Assembly (NCBI RefSeq): GCF_008274695.1
Contig: NZ_VTOU01000003.1
Location: forward strand, 310,001 to 374,000
Reading direction: 5' to 3'
From: Sphingomonas montanisoli
GTDB lineage: Bacteria; Pseudomonadota; Alphaproteobacteria; Sphingomonadales; Sphingomonadaceae
Length of the DNA: 64,000 nt
The notes beneath the pieces are model-generated. The model worked only from the letters and a program-made list of their open reading frames with translations. It searched no databases and was not told where the DNA came from. Shown piece by piece: positions 50,775 to 61,134 of the stretch. A program made the translations under genes and the position numbers. The stretch's first letter is position 1. Every line of letters begins with the position of its first letter.

Positions 50775-51223
50775 CAAGCATTCCCCCCTTTCACGGTGCA
50801 GACGAGCAGCGGCTTACCAGGCGCAAGTTCCAGGATCAGTTTGATCCAATGCATCTCATGCTCTGGCCGCGTTTCGACCAGCATGGCGTTCCCGCCGGTT
50901 GCAGCGACGCCCGCGACGCCACCGTAGGCGGCTGCCAACGGTTCGCATGCAACGACGGCAAAAGCCCGGCATGCTTTGATCGCACGACGGATGGATGGGC
51001 CATGGAACCCATCCGGCCCTTTCGACACGTCCATATCGTCGCCGATCATCACGATAGCGGGTCGGCCGGCGGGGAGTTGAAACGCCCGGCGGCCTGGAGG
51101 CACAAACAGCATGCCAGCGCGGTGGTCACGGACCGCAGCAAGGATTGGACGGAGGTGCGGCGCGCACACTTCCATCGCCGCGGTAAGCTTTGCCGTATCG
51201 GACGGCGCGTGAAGCACGCTCAT
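50774..51223 (-). CDS. Hypothetical replication-module protein
   Basis: A 149-residue alpha/beta protein (GMLFVPPGRRAFQLPAG, AIVMIGDDMD, RAFAVVACEPLAAAYGG, LAPGKPLLVCTVKGG). The regular strand-helix order and IGDD motif suggest a Toprim- or Rossmann-like fold, but no family is certain. Lies between the primase and a 90-residue gene with one-base and four-base overlaps, so it is translated with them. Confidence 0.6.
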   Translation of the reverse strand: MSVLHAPSDTAKLTAAMEVCAPHLRPILAAVRDHRAGMLFVPPGRRAFQLPAGRPAIVMIGDDMDVSKGPDGFHGPSIRRAIKACRAFAVVACEPLAAAYGGVAGVAATGGNAMLVETRPEHEMHWIKLILELAPGKPLLVCTVKGGNA

Positions 51224-51492
51224 GCAGCACCTCCGTCGCGTTCAAAGAGACAGGCGACGACGTCGGCGGCTTCGCGTTCGCGCTTGGCCATCTCGACGAG
51301 CATGCCGCCCAGGCCAACGAGCATCGCGGCTTGGTCGATAGTGACGAGGTTGCGAACGTCCGCGAGGAATTGCGCCAAATCTTGGGTGTGCGATAGCCAC
51401 AACCCAGAGGTGTCCCAATCATGGGGGAGGCAAGTTTCCTCGATCATAAGAAGAAGAAACTCGGCAGCTTCAGGTGAGACAGTGTTAGCCAT
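51220..51492 (-). CDS. Small hypothetical protein
   Basis: A 90-residue acidic helical protein (SPEAAEFLLLMIEETCLPHDWD, TIDQAAMLVGLGGMLVEMAK in pieces). ATGA overlap downstream and eight-base overlap upstream. No family recognised; typical of the early operon of integrated elements. Confidence 0.58.
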   Translation of the reverse strand: MANTVSPEAAEFLLLMIEETCLPHDWDTSGLWLSHTQDLAQFLADVRNLVTIDQAAMLVGLGGMLVEMAKREREAADVVACLFERDGGAA

Positions 51493-51631
51493 GCGCCGCC
51501 TCCGCCACTTCCGGACGAAGCCAGTGCGTCGCGATGATGCGCGGGATCAGTTCAAGATGAGGTTGCGCGAACGCGGCCTCAGATGTATTTTCGTAGACGC
51601 TGTTGTGATGAAAAATGTGGGAGGTCGGCAT
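51485..51631 (-). CDS. Very small hypothetical protein
   Basis: A 48-residue frame (PTSHIFHHNSVYENTSEAAF, then LIPRIIATHWLRPEVAEA). GAAAGG stands about nine bases before the ATG. It overlaps the next gene by eight bases. Support comes from packing and position between two likely genes rather than from homology. Confidence 0.45.
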   Translation of the reverse strand: MPTSHIFHHNSVYENTSEAAFAQPHLELIPRIIATHWLRPEVAEAAHG

Positions 51632-51691
51632 GGCAGTGCCGGCCTTTCGCGTTTCAGGGCCGCTCGCCGCTGCTGCTACGAACATGGTCGA

Positions 51692-51904
51692 TCACGCGGC
51701 CACGCGTTCGGAGGTAGACGAGACGCGACGGGCAGCGAGCCAATCGATCAAATCGTCCGGGTGGTACATGGCCTTGCGACCAACCCGGATAAATTTCGGG
51801 CCTTTCCCGAGAACGCGCCAGTTGGCGAGCGTTTTGGGCTCGGTGCCCACCATAGGAGCCGCGCCGACTTCGTCGAGGAGGGGCTTAAGTTCGAGCTTCG
51901 ACAT
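51692..51904 (-). CDS. AlpA/excisionase-type HTH protein
   Basis: A 70-residue DNA-binding protein of the MerR-like HTH_17 type: a short helix, KTLANWRVLGKGPKFIRVGRKAMYHPDDLIDWL in parts, with the winged turn IRVGRKAMYH, then a basic tail. GGAGAC precedes the ATG; a longer in-frame start lacks one. In P4-like and other elements this kind of protein sits next to the integrase and controls excision and early expression. The integrase is two genes upstream. Confidence 0.75.
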   Translation of the reverse strand: MSKLELKPLLDEVGAAPMVGTEPKTLANWRVLGKGPKFIRVGRKAMYHPDDLIDWLAARRVSSTSERVAA

Positions 51905-52017
51905 GGAATCGTCTCCACTGCCGTCGCGGGATTGCGAAGGCGATGGAGGGATCGTGCAAAGCAAAAACTTGGCGGACGAACTTGGCATCCGCCGAGTCGC
52001 TCGGATTTTCCGCCAAG

Positions 52018-52746
52018 TTATCTCGCCAAGTTAGGCTTCAGCTTAGGACCATCCTTTTTCCAGTGCTCTGGAGCCAGCTCGCCGCGGAGATCTCGAATGC
52101 GGTCCCGACTTATGCCGACCAATCTTCCCGCCTCCTCATCTTGCTTCCGGGTGAAGCCTTCGGGGGGGGCTGAGGAGACACGGTCGGTGTACCAAGCACC
52201 GTGCTCTTGCCAGTTGGAGTAGCGGTTGAAGGTGGTTGCCTGAGAGCTAATGTCTTGACCTTCAGCGGACACCGGTGAGCTTTTCGCCGGAGAGGCCCTT
52301 TCCTCTTCAGAAACTTCGACACGCACAGGAGTTACCAATTGGCCGAGTCGAAATGATAGAGCAGAGCTCCATCTCTCCAATGCGTCTGCCCATATTAAAA
52401 TAGGACAACCAGCCATCCGCGCGTCATAGCCTGGGATGGTGCTAAAATCCGGCAAAGTGCGAGGTAGGTTGGCATCTTCCTTGGTGAAAGCTCGCCAAAC
52501 ATCTTTTGGGATCTGGTAATATTTCTCTGAGCTGGAAATTTGAACATAGGCGGCGAGTTCGCCCGTCGCTAAAGCGTAGGAAAGAGCGCGCTCGTATTGT
52601 CGTGACCAAATCACTGCTTCATCAATACTTGCCATCGTTAACCGCCAATCAGCGCCCAGGTGCCAAGCGCAGGATTGGTCAATCGCGTCTGCAATCCCAA
52701 CGGGATACCCCGCGAATTTGTCCGGCACGTTTAGAAATGCAGTCAT
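52018..52746 (-). CDS. Hypothetical phage protein
   Basis: A 242-residue protein. The middle (TIPGYDARMAGCPILIWADALERW in parts) is alpha/beta, and the C-terminus EEAGRLVGISRDRIRDLRGELAPEHW reads as a possible HTH or anchoring helix pair. No family recognised. It lies between the integrase and the AlpA-like gene, with slightly lower GC. The start ATG has no strong ribosome site. Confidence 0.55.
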   Translation of the reverse strand: MTAFLNVPDKFAGYPVGIADAIDQSCAWHLGADWRLTMASIDEAVIWSRQYERALSYALATGELAAYVQISSSEKYYQIPKDVWRAFTKEDANLPRTLPDFSTIPGYDARMAGCPILIWADALERWSSALSFRLGQLVTPVRVEVSEEERASPAKSSPVSAEGQDISSQATTFNRYSNWQEHGAWYTDRVSSAPPEGFTRKQDEEAGRLVGISRDRIRDLRGELAPEHWKKDGPKLKPNLAR

Positions 52747-52827
52747 TCACGCCCTCCGTTGGCGCTTCCACTGAGTGACCGGGGCGGCAGCCGGTCTTTC
52801 GGCGGCCAAATCTAGCCGCCCCAGTTT

Positions 52828-54072
52828 TCACGCTCGCGCTTCTGCGAGGTGAACCACATTGCCAGCGTCCGGCGGATGCAGGAGCTGCGTGAGATGCTGG
52901 CTCCAGGCATCCAGCGCGGCCTTCTTCTCATCCGCCCACGTATGGCGCTGATAGATCCCAGCCACGCCGGCGCGCGATTGCCCCACATGGTTCAGGATCG
53001 CCTCGGTCACCTCGAACCGTACGCCGAGTCGCTGAAGGCCGGTAGCGAGAGTCCTCCGAAGGTCGTGCAGGCGCCAACCCGGCATATCCCCGTCGCCATC
53101 CTTCGACAGTACCGAATCGATCTTGGTCTTACCCTTGGCGTGGGCGGTGAAGGGCTTATCGCCGCTGGTGGCGAATACCCATCCTGACTTCGGCCACTTC
53201 TTTCCGGCCAACGAATCGAGGGTGGCGAGAGCGAGGGGGTTCAAAGGCACTGTATGCTGCTCGCCGTTCTTCGCTCGATCGGCCGGCAGCGTCCAAAGCG
53301 CGCGGGCACGATCCAATTCCTTCCAGTCGAGCCGCGTCACCTCCTCACGGCGCTGGCCGGTGGCAATCAGCATCCGCACCACAGGGCCGAACAGCTTCCC
53401 GGCATTTGCCGAGGCAAGCCAGATCCGGCGAAGCTCATCATCCGTCAGCACCCGATCGCGCGGACGGACTGCCGGGGGGGTCTCCATCCCTTCGCAGGGC
53501 GAGCGGCCAAGATCCCCGCGGCTATTCGCCCAACGGAAGAGCTTGCGCAGCACGGCGAACGTATTTCGGCGCTGCGCCCTTGCCGTAGCTGGATGGCGAT
53601 CGAGCACAGCCGATACATCGGCGCGGGTGATTGCTGGCAGCGGCTTGTCAGCAAGCACCGGGACAACGTGAAGGCGCAGCGTCCGCTCTACCAGATTGCG
53701 CCAGCCAGCCCCCTTGCATGCCTCATGGAAGCGTAGAGCGTACTTGTTGAAAGCCAGATCTACGGCGACCCGTCGCTTCTCGGCTTTCAACGCCGCAGGA
53801 TCTTCACCCTGCGAGACCAGGCGAGACAGTCGCTCAGCCTCCTCCCGAGCGTTCGTCGGCGTCCAAGCGCCGTGCTTGCCGATCAGGACGCGCTTGGTCT
53901 TCGCTCCGCGTCCGCCGACTCGGTACTGGAAGACGTAACTGCGAGCACCGGCGGGCGTGAGCTTGACGCCGAAGCCCTTGGTGGACCCATCGCCGGCATC
54001 CCATAGAAAGGCATCGGCTTTGCCGGGCTTCATCGCATCCACGCTGCGCTTGGTGATGAACCCCGTCGGCAT
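52828..54072 (-). CDS. Tyrosine recombinase, P4-type integrase
   Basis: A 414-residue integrase with the DUF4102-type N-terminal arm-binding domain (TKRSVDAMKPGKADAFLWD, then GFGVKLTPAGARSYVFQYR), a SAM-like core-binding domain (about 105-190) and the catalytic domain. The catalytic residues are GQRREEVTRLDW (Arg), HDLRRT (His-x-x-Arg) and GIYQRHTW (Tyr nucleophile). Its start faces the right edge of the element, and arm-type repeats lie 20-40 bases upstream. It would catalyse integration and excision. Confidence 0.93.
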   Translation of the reverse strand: MPTGFITKRSVDAMKPGKADAFLWDAGDGSTKGFGVKLTPAGARSYVFQYRVGGRGAKTKRVLIGKHGAWTPTNAREEAERLSRLVSQGEDPAALKAEKRRVAVDLAFNKYALRFHEACKGAGWRNLVERTLRLHVVPVLADKPLPAITRADVSAVLDRHPATARAQRRNTFAVLRKLFRWANSRGDLGRSPCEGMETPPAVRPRDRVLTDDELRRIWLASANAGKLFGPVVRMLIATGQRREEVTRLDWKELDRARALWTLPADRAKNGEQHTVPLNPLALATLDSLAGKKWPKSGWVFATSGDKPFTAHAKGKTKIDSVLSKDGDGDMPGWRLHDLRRTLATGLQRLGVRFEVTEAILNHVGQSRAGVAGIYQRHTWADEKKAALDAWSQHLTQLLHPPDAGNVVHLAEARA

Positions 54073-54092
54073 TCGGCTCCCCGTGATTGCTG

Positions 54093-54112
54093 GAAATCAC
54101 CTAGCAATCACC
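54093..54112 (+). repeat. Candidate integrase arm-type site (right copy)
   Basis: AAATCACC and AGCAATCACC units in tandem match 18 of 20 bases at 29859-29878 in the same orientation; GTGATTGCTGG immediately to the left is an inverted copy. The position just upstream of the integrase start is where attachment sites of P4-type integrases lie. The crossover core itself was not identified. Confidence 0.45.
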
Positions 54113-54198
54113 GTAGCGGGAATGTGGGGGAACGGCAAGGGAACGCCGGGAAAAGAACGTGAGGTGAATCAGTGCTAGGGCTCGGCCAAACCCCCGGT

Positions 54199-54879
54199 CT
54201 ACTTACGCCGGTATCTGAAATACCAGACCTCATGCCCCTTCTGCCGCGCCTTGGCTTCGTAGCGCGTCTCGGGCCAGTCGTCGGGCCGAACAAGGAAGTC
54301 GGTGGGGGTCTCGCCCAGCCACTCGAAATCGGGCGAGCGGCCCATCACCATCATCGCCCAGCGCACATAGACGGGGTGGTCGGTGCCGAAGCGAAACTCG
54401 CCGCCCGGCTTCATCTTGCGTGCGATCAGGCCGATCGGTCCGTCGTTCATGAAACGCCGCTTGGCGTGGCGCGCCTTTGGCCAAGGGTCGGGATGGAGCA
54501 GCCACGCGCGGTCGAGCGAGGCGTCGGGCAGCCGTTCGAGCACCTCGATCGCATCACCCATGTGGATGCGGATGTTCGGGATGGCATCCTCATCCACCTT
54601 CATCAGCGCACCAACGACGCCGTCGAGAAACGGTTCGCAGCCGATGAATCCCATTTCGGGCCGCATCTTCGCCTGCCCCGCCATATGCTCGCCCCGGCCG
54701 AAGCCGATCTCGATCGCGAGCGGACGATCCGCGCCGAACAGGGTCGCGGCGTCCACCGGCCCTTCCTCGGGAACGCTGATCTCGGGCAGCAGCCGTTCGA
54801 CCAGAGCGGCCTGCCCCGCGCGCAACTTGTGGCCGGTGCGCCGGCCGTAGAGGCGGCGGATGGAAAGCGGATCGTTCAT
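54199..54879 (-). CDS. trmB: tRNA (guanine-N7-)-methyltransferase
   Basis: A 226-residue SAM-dependent enzyme that makes m7G46 in tRNA. IEIGFGRGEHM (about 56-66) is the SAM motif, FIGCEPFLDGVVGAL follows, and LLHPDPWPKARHAKRRF (about 127-143) is the diagnostic acceptor motif, closed by RFGTDHPVYVRWAM. Length and motifs are complete. It is the chromosomal gene next to the element's right end, and its stop is 87 bases from the arm-type repeat, so insertion did not break it. Confidence 0.95.
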   Translation of the reverse strand: MNDPLSIRRLYGRRTGHKLRAGQAALVERLLPEISVPEEGPVDAATLFGADRPLAIEIGFGRGEHMAGQAKMRPEMGFIGCEPFLDGVVGALMKVDEDAIPNIRIHMGDAIEVLERLPDASLDRAWLLHPDPWPKARHAKRRFMNDGPIGLIARKMKPGGEFRFGTDHPVYVRWAMMVMGRSPDFEWLGETPTDFLVRPDDWPETRYEAKARQKGHEVWYFRYRRK

Positions 54880-54929
54880 GGCGGCGCGCTTTAAGATGCG
54901 AAGCCGCGTAGCGCGACCCCGAATCTGCG

Positions 54930-55469
54930 TCAGGCGGCCTGGATCGCCGCAATCACCGCCTTGTTGAACGCAGGAACATCATCGGGCTTGCGGCTGGTGA
55001 TGAGGTTGCCGTCGACGACGACCTCCTGGTCGATCACCGTCGCGCCCGCATTGCGCAGATCGGTGCGGATCGATGGCCAGGCGGTGGCGGTGCGGCCGCG
55101 CAGGACATCGGCCTCCACCAGCAACCACGGCCCGTGACAGATCGCGGCGACCGGCTTGCCGGCGGCGTGAAAAGCGCGGACGATGCCGACCGCCGCCTCG
55201 TCCATGCGCAGCTTGTCCGGGTTGCCGACCCCGCCCGGCAGGATCAGGGCGTCATAATCGGCCGGATCGACATCGGCGATCAGCATGTCGGGCTTGATCG
55301 TCTTGCCCGGCTCGTCATGCACCGTGGCGAGGATCGGATCGGTCGTGTCGGAGGCGAGAACCACCGTCGCGCCGGCATCGAGCAAAGACTCGCGCGGGCC
55401 GAACAGTTCGGATTCCTCGAACCGGTCGGTCGCGACGATCAGAACCTTGGCATTGGCGATGGCGGTCAT
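54930..55469 (-). CDS. DJ-1/PfpI family protein (type 1 glutamine amidotransferase-like)
   Basis: A 179-residue protein of the DJ-1/PfpI superfamily (YhbO/PfpI-like), tied to stress resistance and glyoxal/protein deglycation. VLIVATDRFEESELFGP carries the conserved Glu after the first strand, DALILPGGVGNPDKLR the loop, and AAICHGPWLLVEA (nucleophile Cys at about 104, then His) the elbow. AAGGAG before the ATG selects the start over nine extra codons. A possible EcfG promoter lies upstream. It is between trmB and a small secreted-protein gene. Confidence 0.9.
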   Translation of the reverse strand: MTAIANAKVLIVATDRFEESELFGPRESLLDAGATVVLASDTTDPILATVHDEPGKTIKPDMLIADVDPADYDALILPGGVGNPDKLRMDEAAVGIVRAFHAAGKPVAAICHGPWLLVEADVLRGRTATAWPSIRTDLRNAGATVIDQEVVVDGNLITSRKPDDVPAFNKAVIAAIQAA

Positions 55470-55496
55470 GGGATGCTCCTTGGATTGAGCGCCCAT

Positions 55497-55522
55497 AACC
55501 GATCATCGCCGTCGGCCGTTCC
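55497..55522 (-). promoter_or_regulatory. Candidate EcfG-type promoter for the DJ-1/PfpI gene
   Basis: On the minus strand GGAAC is followed after 17 bases by GGTT, close to the GGAAC-N16/17-CGTT stress consensus, ending 27 bases before the gene start. DJ-1/PfpI genes are often stress induced, which agrees, but the match is short. Confidence 0.3.
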
Positions 55523-55524
55523 GA

Positions 55525-55713
55525 TTATTTGACCGGCTTTGCGCCCGGCGTGCCGCACTTCACGAACTTGCCCTTGGCGTCCTTGCAGGGCCCCTTGGGC
55601 TTGGCCGTCTCGGGACATTTTACGAACTTGCCCTTCGCATCCTTGCACGGCGCGGCGAAGGCGGGCGTGGTCAGCAGCGCGAGCGCGGCGAAAGCGGGGA
55701 TGAGACGACGCAT
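55525..55713 (-). CDS. Small secreted Cys-repeat protein
   Basis: A 62-residue exported protein. A signal peptide ends near TPAFAAPC (residue about 20). The mature part is two nearly identical units, PCKDAKGKFVKC, each with two cysteines, separated by PETAKPKG, and a short basic tail. Each unit may form a small disulfide loop. GGAGAG before the ATG sets the start over a 14-codon longer frame. Such proteins are known in sphingomonads without assigned function. Confidence 0.65.
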   Translation of the reverse strand: MRRLIPAFAALALLTTPAFAAPCKDAKGKFVKCPETAKPKGPCKDAKGKFVKCGTPGAKPVK

Positions 55714-55725
55714 GGCAAACTCTCC

Positions 55726-55763
55726 AAAAACAAAACGGCGCGATGCTGATAGCACCGCGCCGT
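55726..55763 (-). terminator. Rho-independent terminator of metK
   Basis: A long hairpin (ACGGCGCG stem extended through TGCT/AGCA after one mismatch), closed by a 3-base loop and followed on the minus strand by TTTTGTTTTT. It begins 28 bases after the metK stop and prevents read-through into the small secreted-protein gene. Confidence 0.85.
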
Positions 55764-55790
55764 GTCGTTCCCCAGTAAGGGATTGTGAAG

Positions 55791-56999
<1,209 letters not shown>

Positions 57000-57025
57000 C
57001 GAACCTTATGTCCTTCGAGATGATG

Positions 57026-57074
57026 TCACGGGCTTAGCCGTGATGCACATATAAAGATATAAAGACTTCCTTAT
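57026..57074 (-). promoter_or_regulatory. Candidate metK operator and leader hairpin
   Basis: ATAAAGA-CT-TCCTTAT (57059-57074) is an imperfect inverted repeat, and a further ATAAAGA stands eight bases to the left, giving three half-sites. Between them and the start codon is a small hairpin, TCACGG-GCTTAG-CCGTGA. The half-sites look like the AT-rich operators used for methionine and SAM genes in proteobacteria (for example by ArsR-type SahR regulators). The regulator is not in this window. A SAM riboswitch is not evident. Confidence 0.4.
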
Positions 57075-57082
57075 GTCTGCCT

Positions 57083-58750
57083 TTAGCGTGGCTTTGCGGC
57101 CACCGCAAATCCCAAGGCGACCAGGAAGAAGCCGAAGGCGATCGCAAGCGCATTGCCGCCCCAGGAAAAGATCGTCGGCGGATGCGGGCCAGGTAGCGCC
57201 GTCCTGATCGCGCCCGCCTGATGCCACGGCACGCTGTCGAGCAGCCGCCCGTCGGCGTCGACCACTGCGGAGATGCCGGTGGGGGTGGATCGGATCACCG
57301 GCACCCCCTCCTCCACCGCGCGCAGCCGCGCCTGCGCCAGATGCTGCGGCGGTCCCCAGCTTCCAAACCAGGCGTCGTTGGACGGGTTGAACAGGAAATC
57401 GGGCCGGTTGTTGCGATCGATCACCTGCCCCGAAAAGATGATCTCGTAACAGATCTGCCCGCCCGCCTTGCCATAGCCTGCGATAGGGAAGCTCGCGGGG
57501 CCGGCGCCGGGCCAGAATTCGATATCCCCGGGCACAAGCCGCGACAGCCCGATCGCCGAAAGGATGGTGCGCGCGGGCAGATATTCGCCGTAGGGGACGA
57601 GATGCGCCTTGTCGTAGCGCGCGAGCAACTCGCCCTGCCCGTTCATCGCGAACAGGCTGTTGCGAGCGCCGACGAGGATGCCTTCGCGATCATATTCGAG
57701 CGCGTCGCCGCCCAACAGGACGACATCCTTCGGCCCCAAGAGTGCCGCGATCCGTTCGCGCGCAACCGGCTCCAGCTCCAGATAATCGGCGGTCGCGGCC
57801 TCGGGCCACATCAACAGGCGGGGCGCCGCGCCGGGCTTGCCGCTCAGCGAAGCCAGCCGATCGAAATTGAGCTGCTGCAGCTTCGCGTCATATTTCTCGT
57901 TCTGGTTGATATTCGGCTGGACAACCACGATCTGCGGCCCGGCCTTTGGCGGCAGCGGGCGCAACAAGGTCGCCGACAATATCTGGCACAGCATCGCCGC
58001 TATCAGCGCGATCGCCACGCGCTTCCACCGCCGATTCTTCGTCCCCGGCAGCGCCGCCATCAGCCATATGCCGGCGAGCAAAACCATGCCCCCCGACAAT
58101 CCATAAGTGCCGATCACCCGCGTCAGGCCCACGAAGGCCGGCTCGGCCATCGCCTGGTCGATCAGGATCGCCGACAGCGGATTCCACGCAAAGCCGGTGA
58201 AGGCGATCGCGCGGATATATTCGGTGACGACCCAGAGACCGGCGAACAGCAGGATGAAGGCATAGGGATCGCGCACGATCGACGGCCCCGCCTCGGGCCG
58301 TGACAGCATTTCGACGGGCACGATCTTCACCAGCTTGGCGCGCCGGTCGTCGTCGGCCTTCGCCGCCGTTCGCGCCCGATGCCAGCCCGGCAGCGCCGCG
58401 ACGATCCAGGCGCCCGCCAGCGCCAGCATCGGATAGAGGCCGATATAGAGCGCCAGCGCCACCACCGCGACCCAGCCGAGCCACACCGGCATCGCGTCCT
58501 GGAACGTGAAAGCGGTGGCGATCCAGTTCAGCCCGACCGCAAAATGGCCGACGCCGAATAGCCAGCCCATACCCAATACACCGCGCAGCCGCCCCTCACG
58601 CAGCGCCATCCACATCAACGCAGCGAGCGCAAGCAGCGTCAGCGGCCACCAGTTGAGTGGCGCGAAGCCAAGCGCCGAACCCGCGCCGAGCCCCACAGAG
58701 AGCAGAGGCTTCGCGATCAATGGTTTCTTGAAAAGGGTGAAAGGTCGCAT
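57083..58750 (-). CDS. lnt: Apolipoprotein N-acyltransferase
   Basis: A protein of about 555 residues that adds the third acyl chain to outer-membrane lipoproteins. Six N-terminal membrane segments are followed by a periplasmic nitrilase domain: LVPYGEYLPAR holds the catalytic Glu, GGQICYEIIF the nucleophile Cys, and NPSNDAWFGSWGPPQHLAQARLRAVEEG in parts the substrate loop. The last helix ends before a short basic tail. An ATG 11 codons earlier is possible; neither has a clear ribosome site. Divergent from groES. Confidence 0.93.
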   Translation of the reverse strand: MRPFTLFKKPLIAKPLLSVGLGAGSALGFAPLNWWPLTLLALAALMWMALREGRLRGVLGMGWLFGVGHFAVGLNWIATAFTFQDAMPVWLGWVAVVALALYIGLYPMLALAGAWIVAALPGWHRARTAAKADDDRRAKLVKIVPVEMLSRPEAGPSIVRDPYAFILLFAGLWVVTEYIRAIAFTGFAWNPLSAILIDQAMAEPAFVGLTRVIGTYGLSGGMVLLAGIWLMAALPGTKNRRWKRVAIALIAAMLCQILSATLLRPLPPKAGPQIVVVQPNINQNEKYDAKLQQLNFDRLASLSGKPGAAPRLLMWPEAATADYLELEPVARERIAALLGPKDVVLLGGDALEYDREGILVGARNSLFAMNGQGELLARYDKAHLVPYGEYLPARTILSAIGLSRLVPGDIEFWPGAGPASFPIAGYGKAGGQICYEIIFSGQVIDRNNRPDFLFNPSNDAWFGSWGPPQHLAQARLRAVEEGVPVIRSTPTGISAVVDADGRLLDSVPWHQAGAIRTALPGPHPPTIFSWGGNALAIAFGFFLVALGFAVAAKPR

Positions 58751-58853
58751 GAGGCCGATTGTTTGGAGGGAGCGCGCACCCATATCCGCGAATGCGTGTC
58801 ACCGGGAAGTCGGCGCGGCACTCTGCATGTCATAAAAATGGTCGAGAGGACTT

Positions 58854-58880
58854 CTTGACAGCCTTGGGGCTGCCCCACAT
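58854..58880 (+). promoter_or_regulatory. Heat-shock (sigma-32-type) promoter of groESL
   Basis: CTTGAC, 13 bases, CCCCACAT is close to the RpoH consensus CTTGAAA-N-CCCCATNT. The same site read as TTGACA-N16/17 gives only a poor -10. The CIRCE operator starts eight bases downstream, and the groES start is 108 bases further on, the double control of groESL known in alphaproteobacteria. Confidence 0.72.
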
Positions 58881-58887
58881 ATCGCCG

Positions 58888-58914
58888 CTAGCACTCAACC
58901 TAGGCGAGTGCTAA
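58888..58914 (+). promoter_or_regulatory. CIRCE element (HrcA operator)
   Basis: CTAGCACTC-N9-GAGTGCTAA differs at one base from the universal TTAGCACTC-N9-GAGTGCTAA. It lies between the promoter and groES, in the transcribed leader, as usual. It implies an hrcA gene elsewhere in the genome. Confidence 0.92.
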
Positions 58915-58987
58915 AAGTTCAACCAACGTCGGTGTGAGGGGCGGTTTGCCCCGACGCCGGTTTGTCCACCTAAAGAAAGGGACGCTC

Positions 58988-59275
58988 ATGGGTTTTCGTC
59001 CGTTGCACGATCGCGTGCTCGTTCGCCGCGTCGAAGCTGAAGCAAAGACCGCCGGCGGGATCATCATCCCCGACAGCGCCAAGGAAAAGCCCCAGGAGGG
59101 CGAAGTGGTCGCAGTTGGCGGCGGCGCCAAGTCGGAAGACGGCAAGGTCACCCCGCTCGACGTCAAGGCCGGCGACAAGATCCTGTTCGGCAAGTGGTCG
59201 GGCACCGAGGTCAAGATCGACGGTGAAGACCTGCTGATCATGAAGGAAAGCGACATCCTCGGGATCGTCGGCTGA
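58988..59275 (+). CDS. groES: Co-chaperonin GroES
   Basis: A 95-residue 10-kDa chaperonin, standard length. [16 protein letters not shown] opens the beta barrel, [19 protein letters not shown] (as [11 protein letters not shown] then KEKPQEG) is the mobile loop that binds GroEL, and [16 protein letters not shown] [31 protein letters not shown] ends it. GAAAGGG precedes the ATG. First gene of the groES-groEL operon. Confidence 0.98.
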   Translation: MGFRPLHDRVLVRRVEAEAKTAGGIIIPDSAKEKPQEGEVVAVGGGAKSEDGKVTPLDVKAGDKILFGKWSGTEVKIDGEDLLIMKESDILGIVG

Positions 59276-59292
59276 TCCTCTTCCAGCCTTAA

Positions 59293-60978
<1,686 letters not shown>

Positions 60979-61008
60979 GTCCTGCCTTCCGACCGAACGA
61001 ACACAGGA

Positions 61009-61046
61009 AAGGCCTCGGGGAGCGATCCCCGGGGCCTTTTCTTTTG
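61009..61046 (+). terminator. Rho-independent terminator of groESL
   Basis: AAGGCCTCGGGG pairs with CCCCGGGGCCTT (one G-T type mismatch) around a 6-base loop and runs into TTTTCTTTTG. It closes the groESL operon. Confidence 0.9.
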
Positions 61047-61134
61047 TCCCACTTTCGTCAAGCCGACGCCGCAGCCGCATAAGTGACATTCATCGCGTTG
61101 CTGCTATAGTCTCCTCATACAGTACGGGGGCGAC

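Larger units (their letters stand above)
30955..54115. mobile_element. Integrated phage-like element (degenerate prophage or satellite)
   Basis: A tyrosine integrase sits at the right edge with an AlpA-type HTH protein and a primase-helicase behind it. A virion-type giant protein and a tail spike are in the middle, and many small genes of phage type with lower or uneven base composition fill the rest. I recognise no terminase, portal, capsid, tail-tube, holin or lysin gene. The right end is near the arm-type repeat beside the integrase. The left end is either the tRNA-like fragment near 30961 (used here) or the matching repeat at 29859. Confidence 0.72.

Noticed and set aside
54113..54198. 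Insertion into trmB or a tRNA at the right end
   Set aside because: trmB is full length with all motifs, and no tRNA can be folded between the integrase and trmB on either strand.
57001..57082. A SAM or SAH riboswitch before metK
   Set aside because: The gap is only 83 bases and holds one small hairpin and AT-rich half-sites. No pseudoknot or conserved riboswitch core could be traced by eye.
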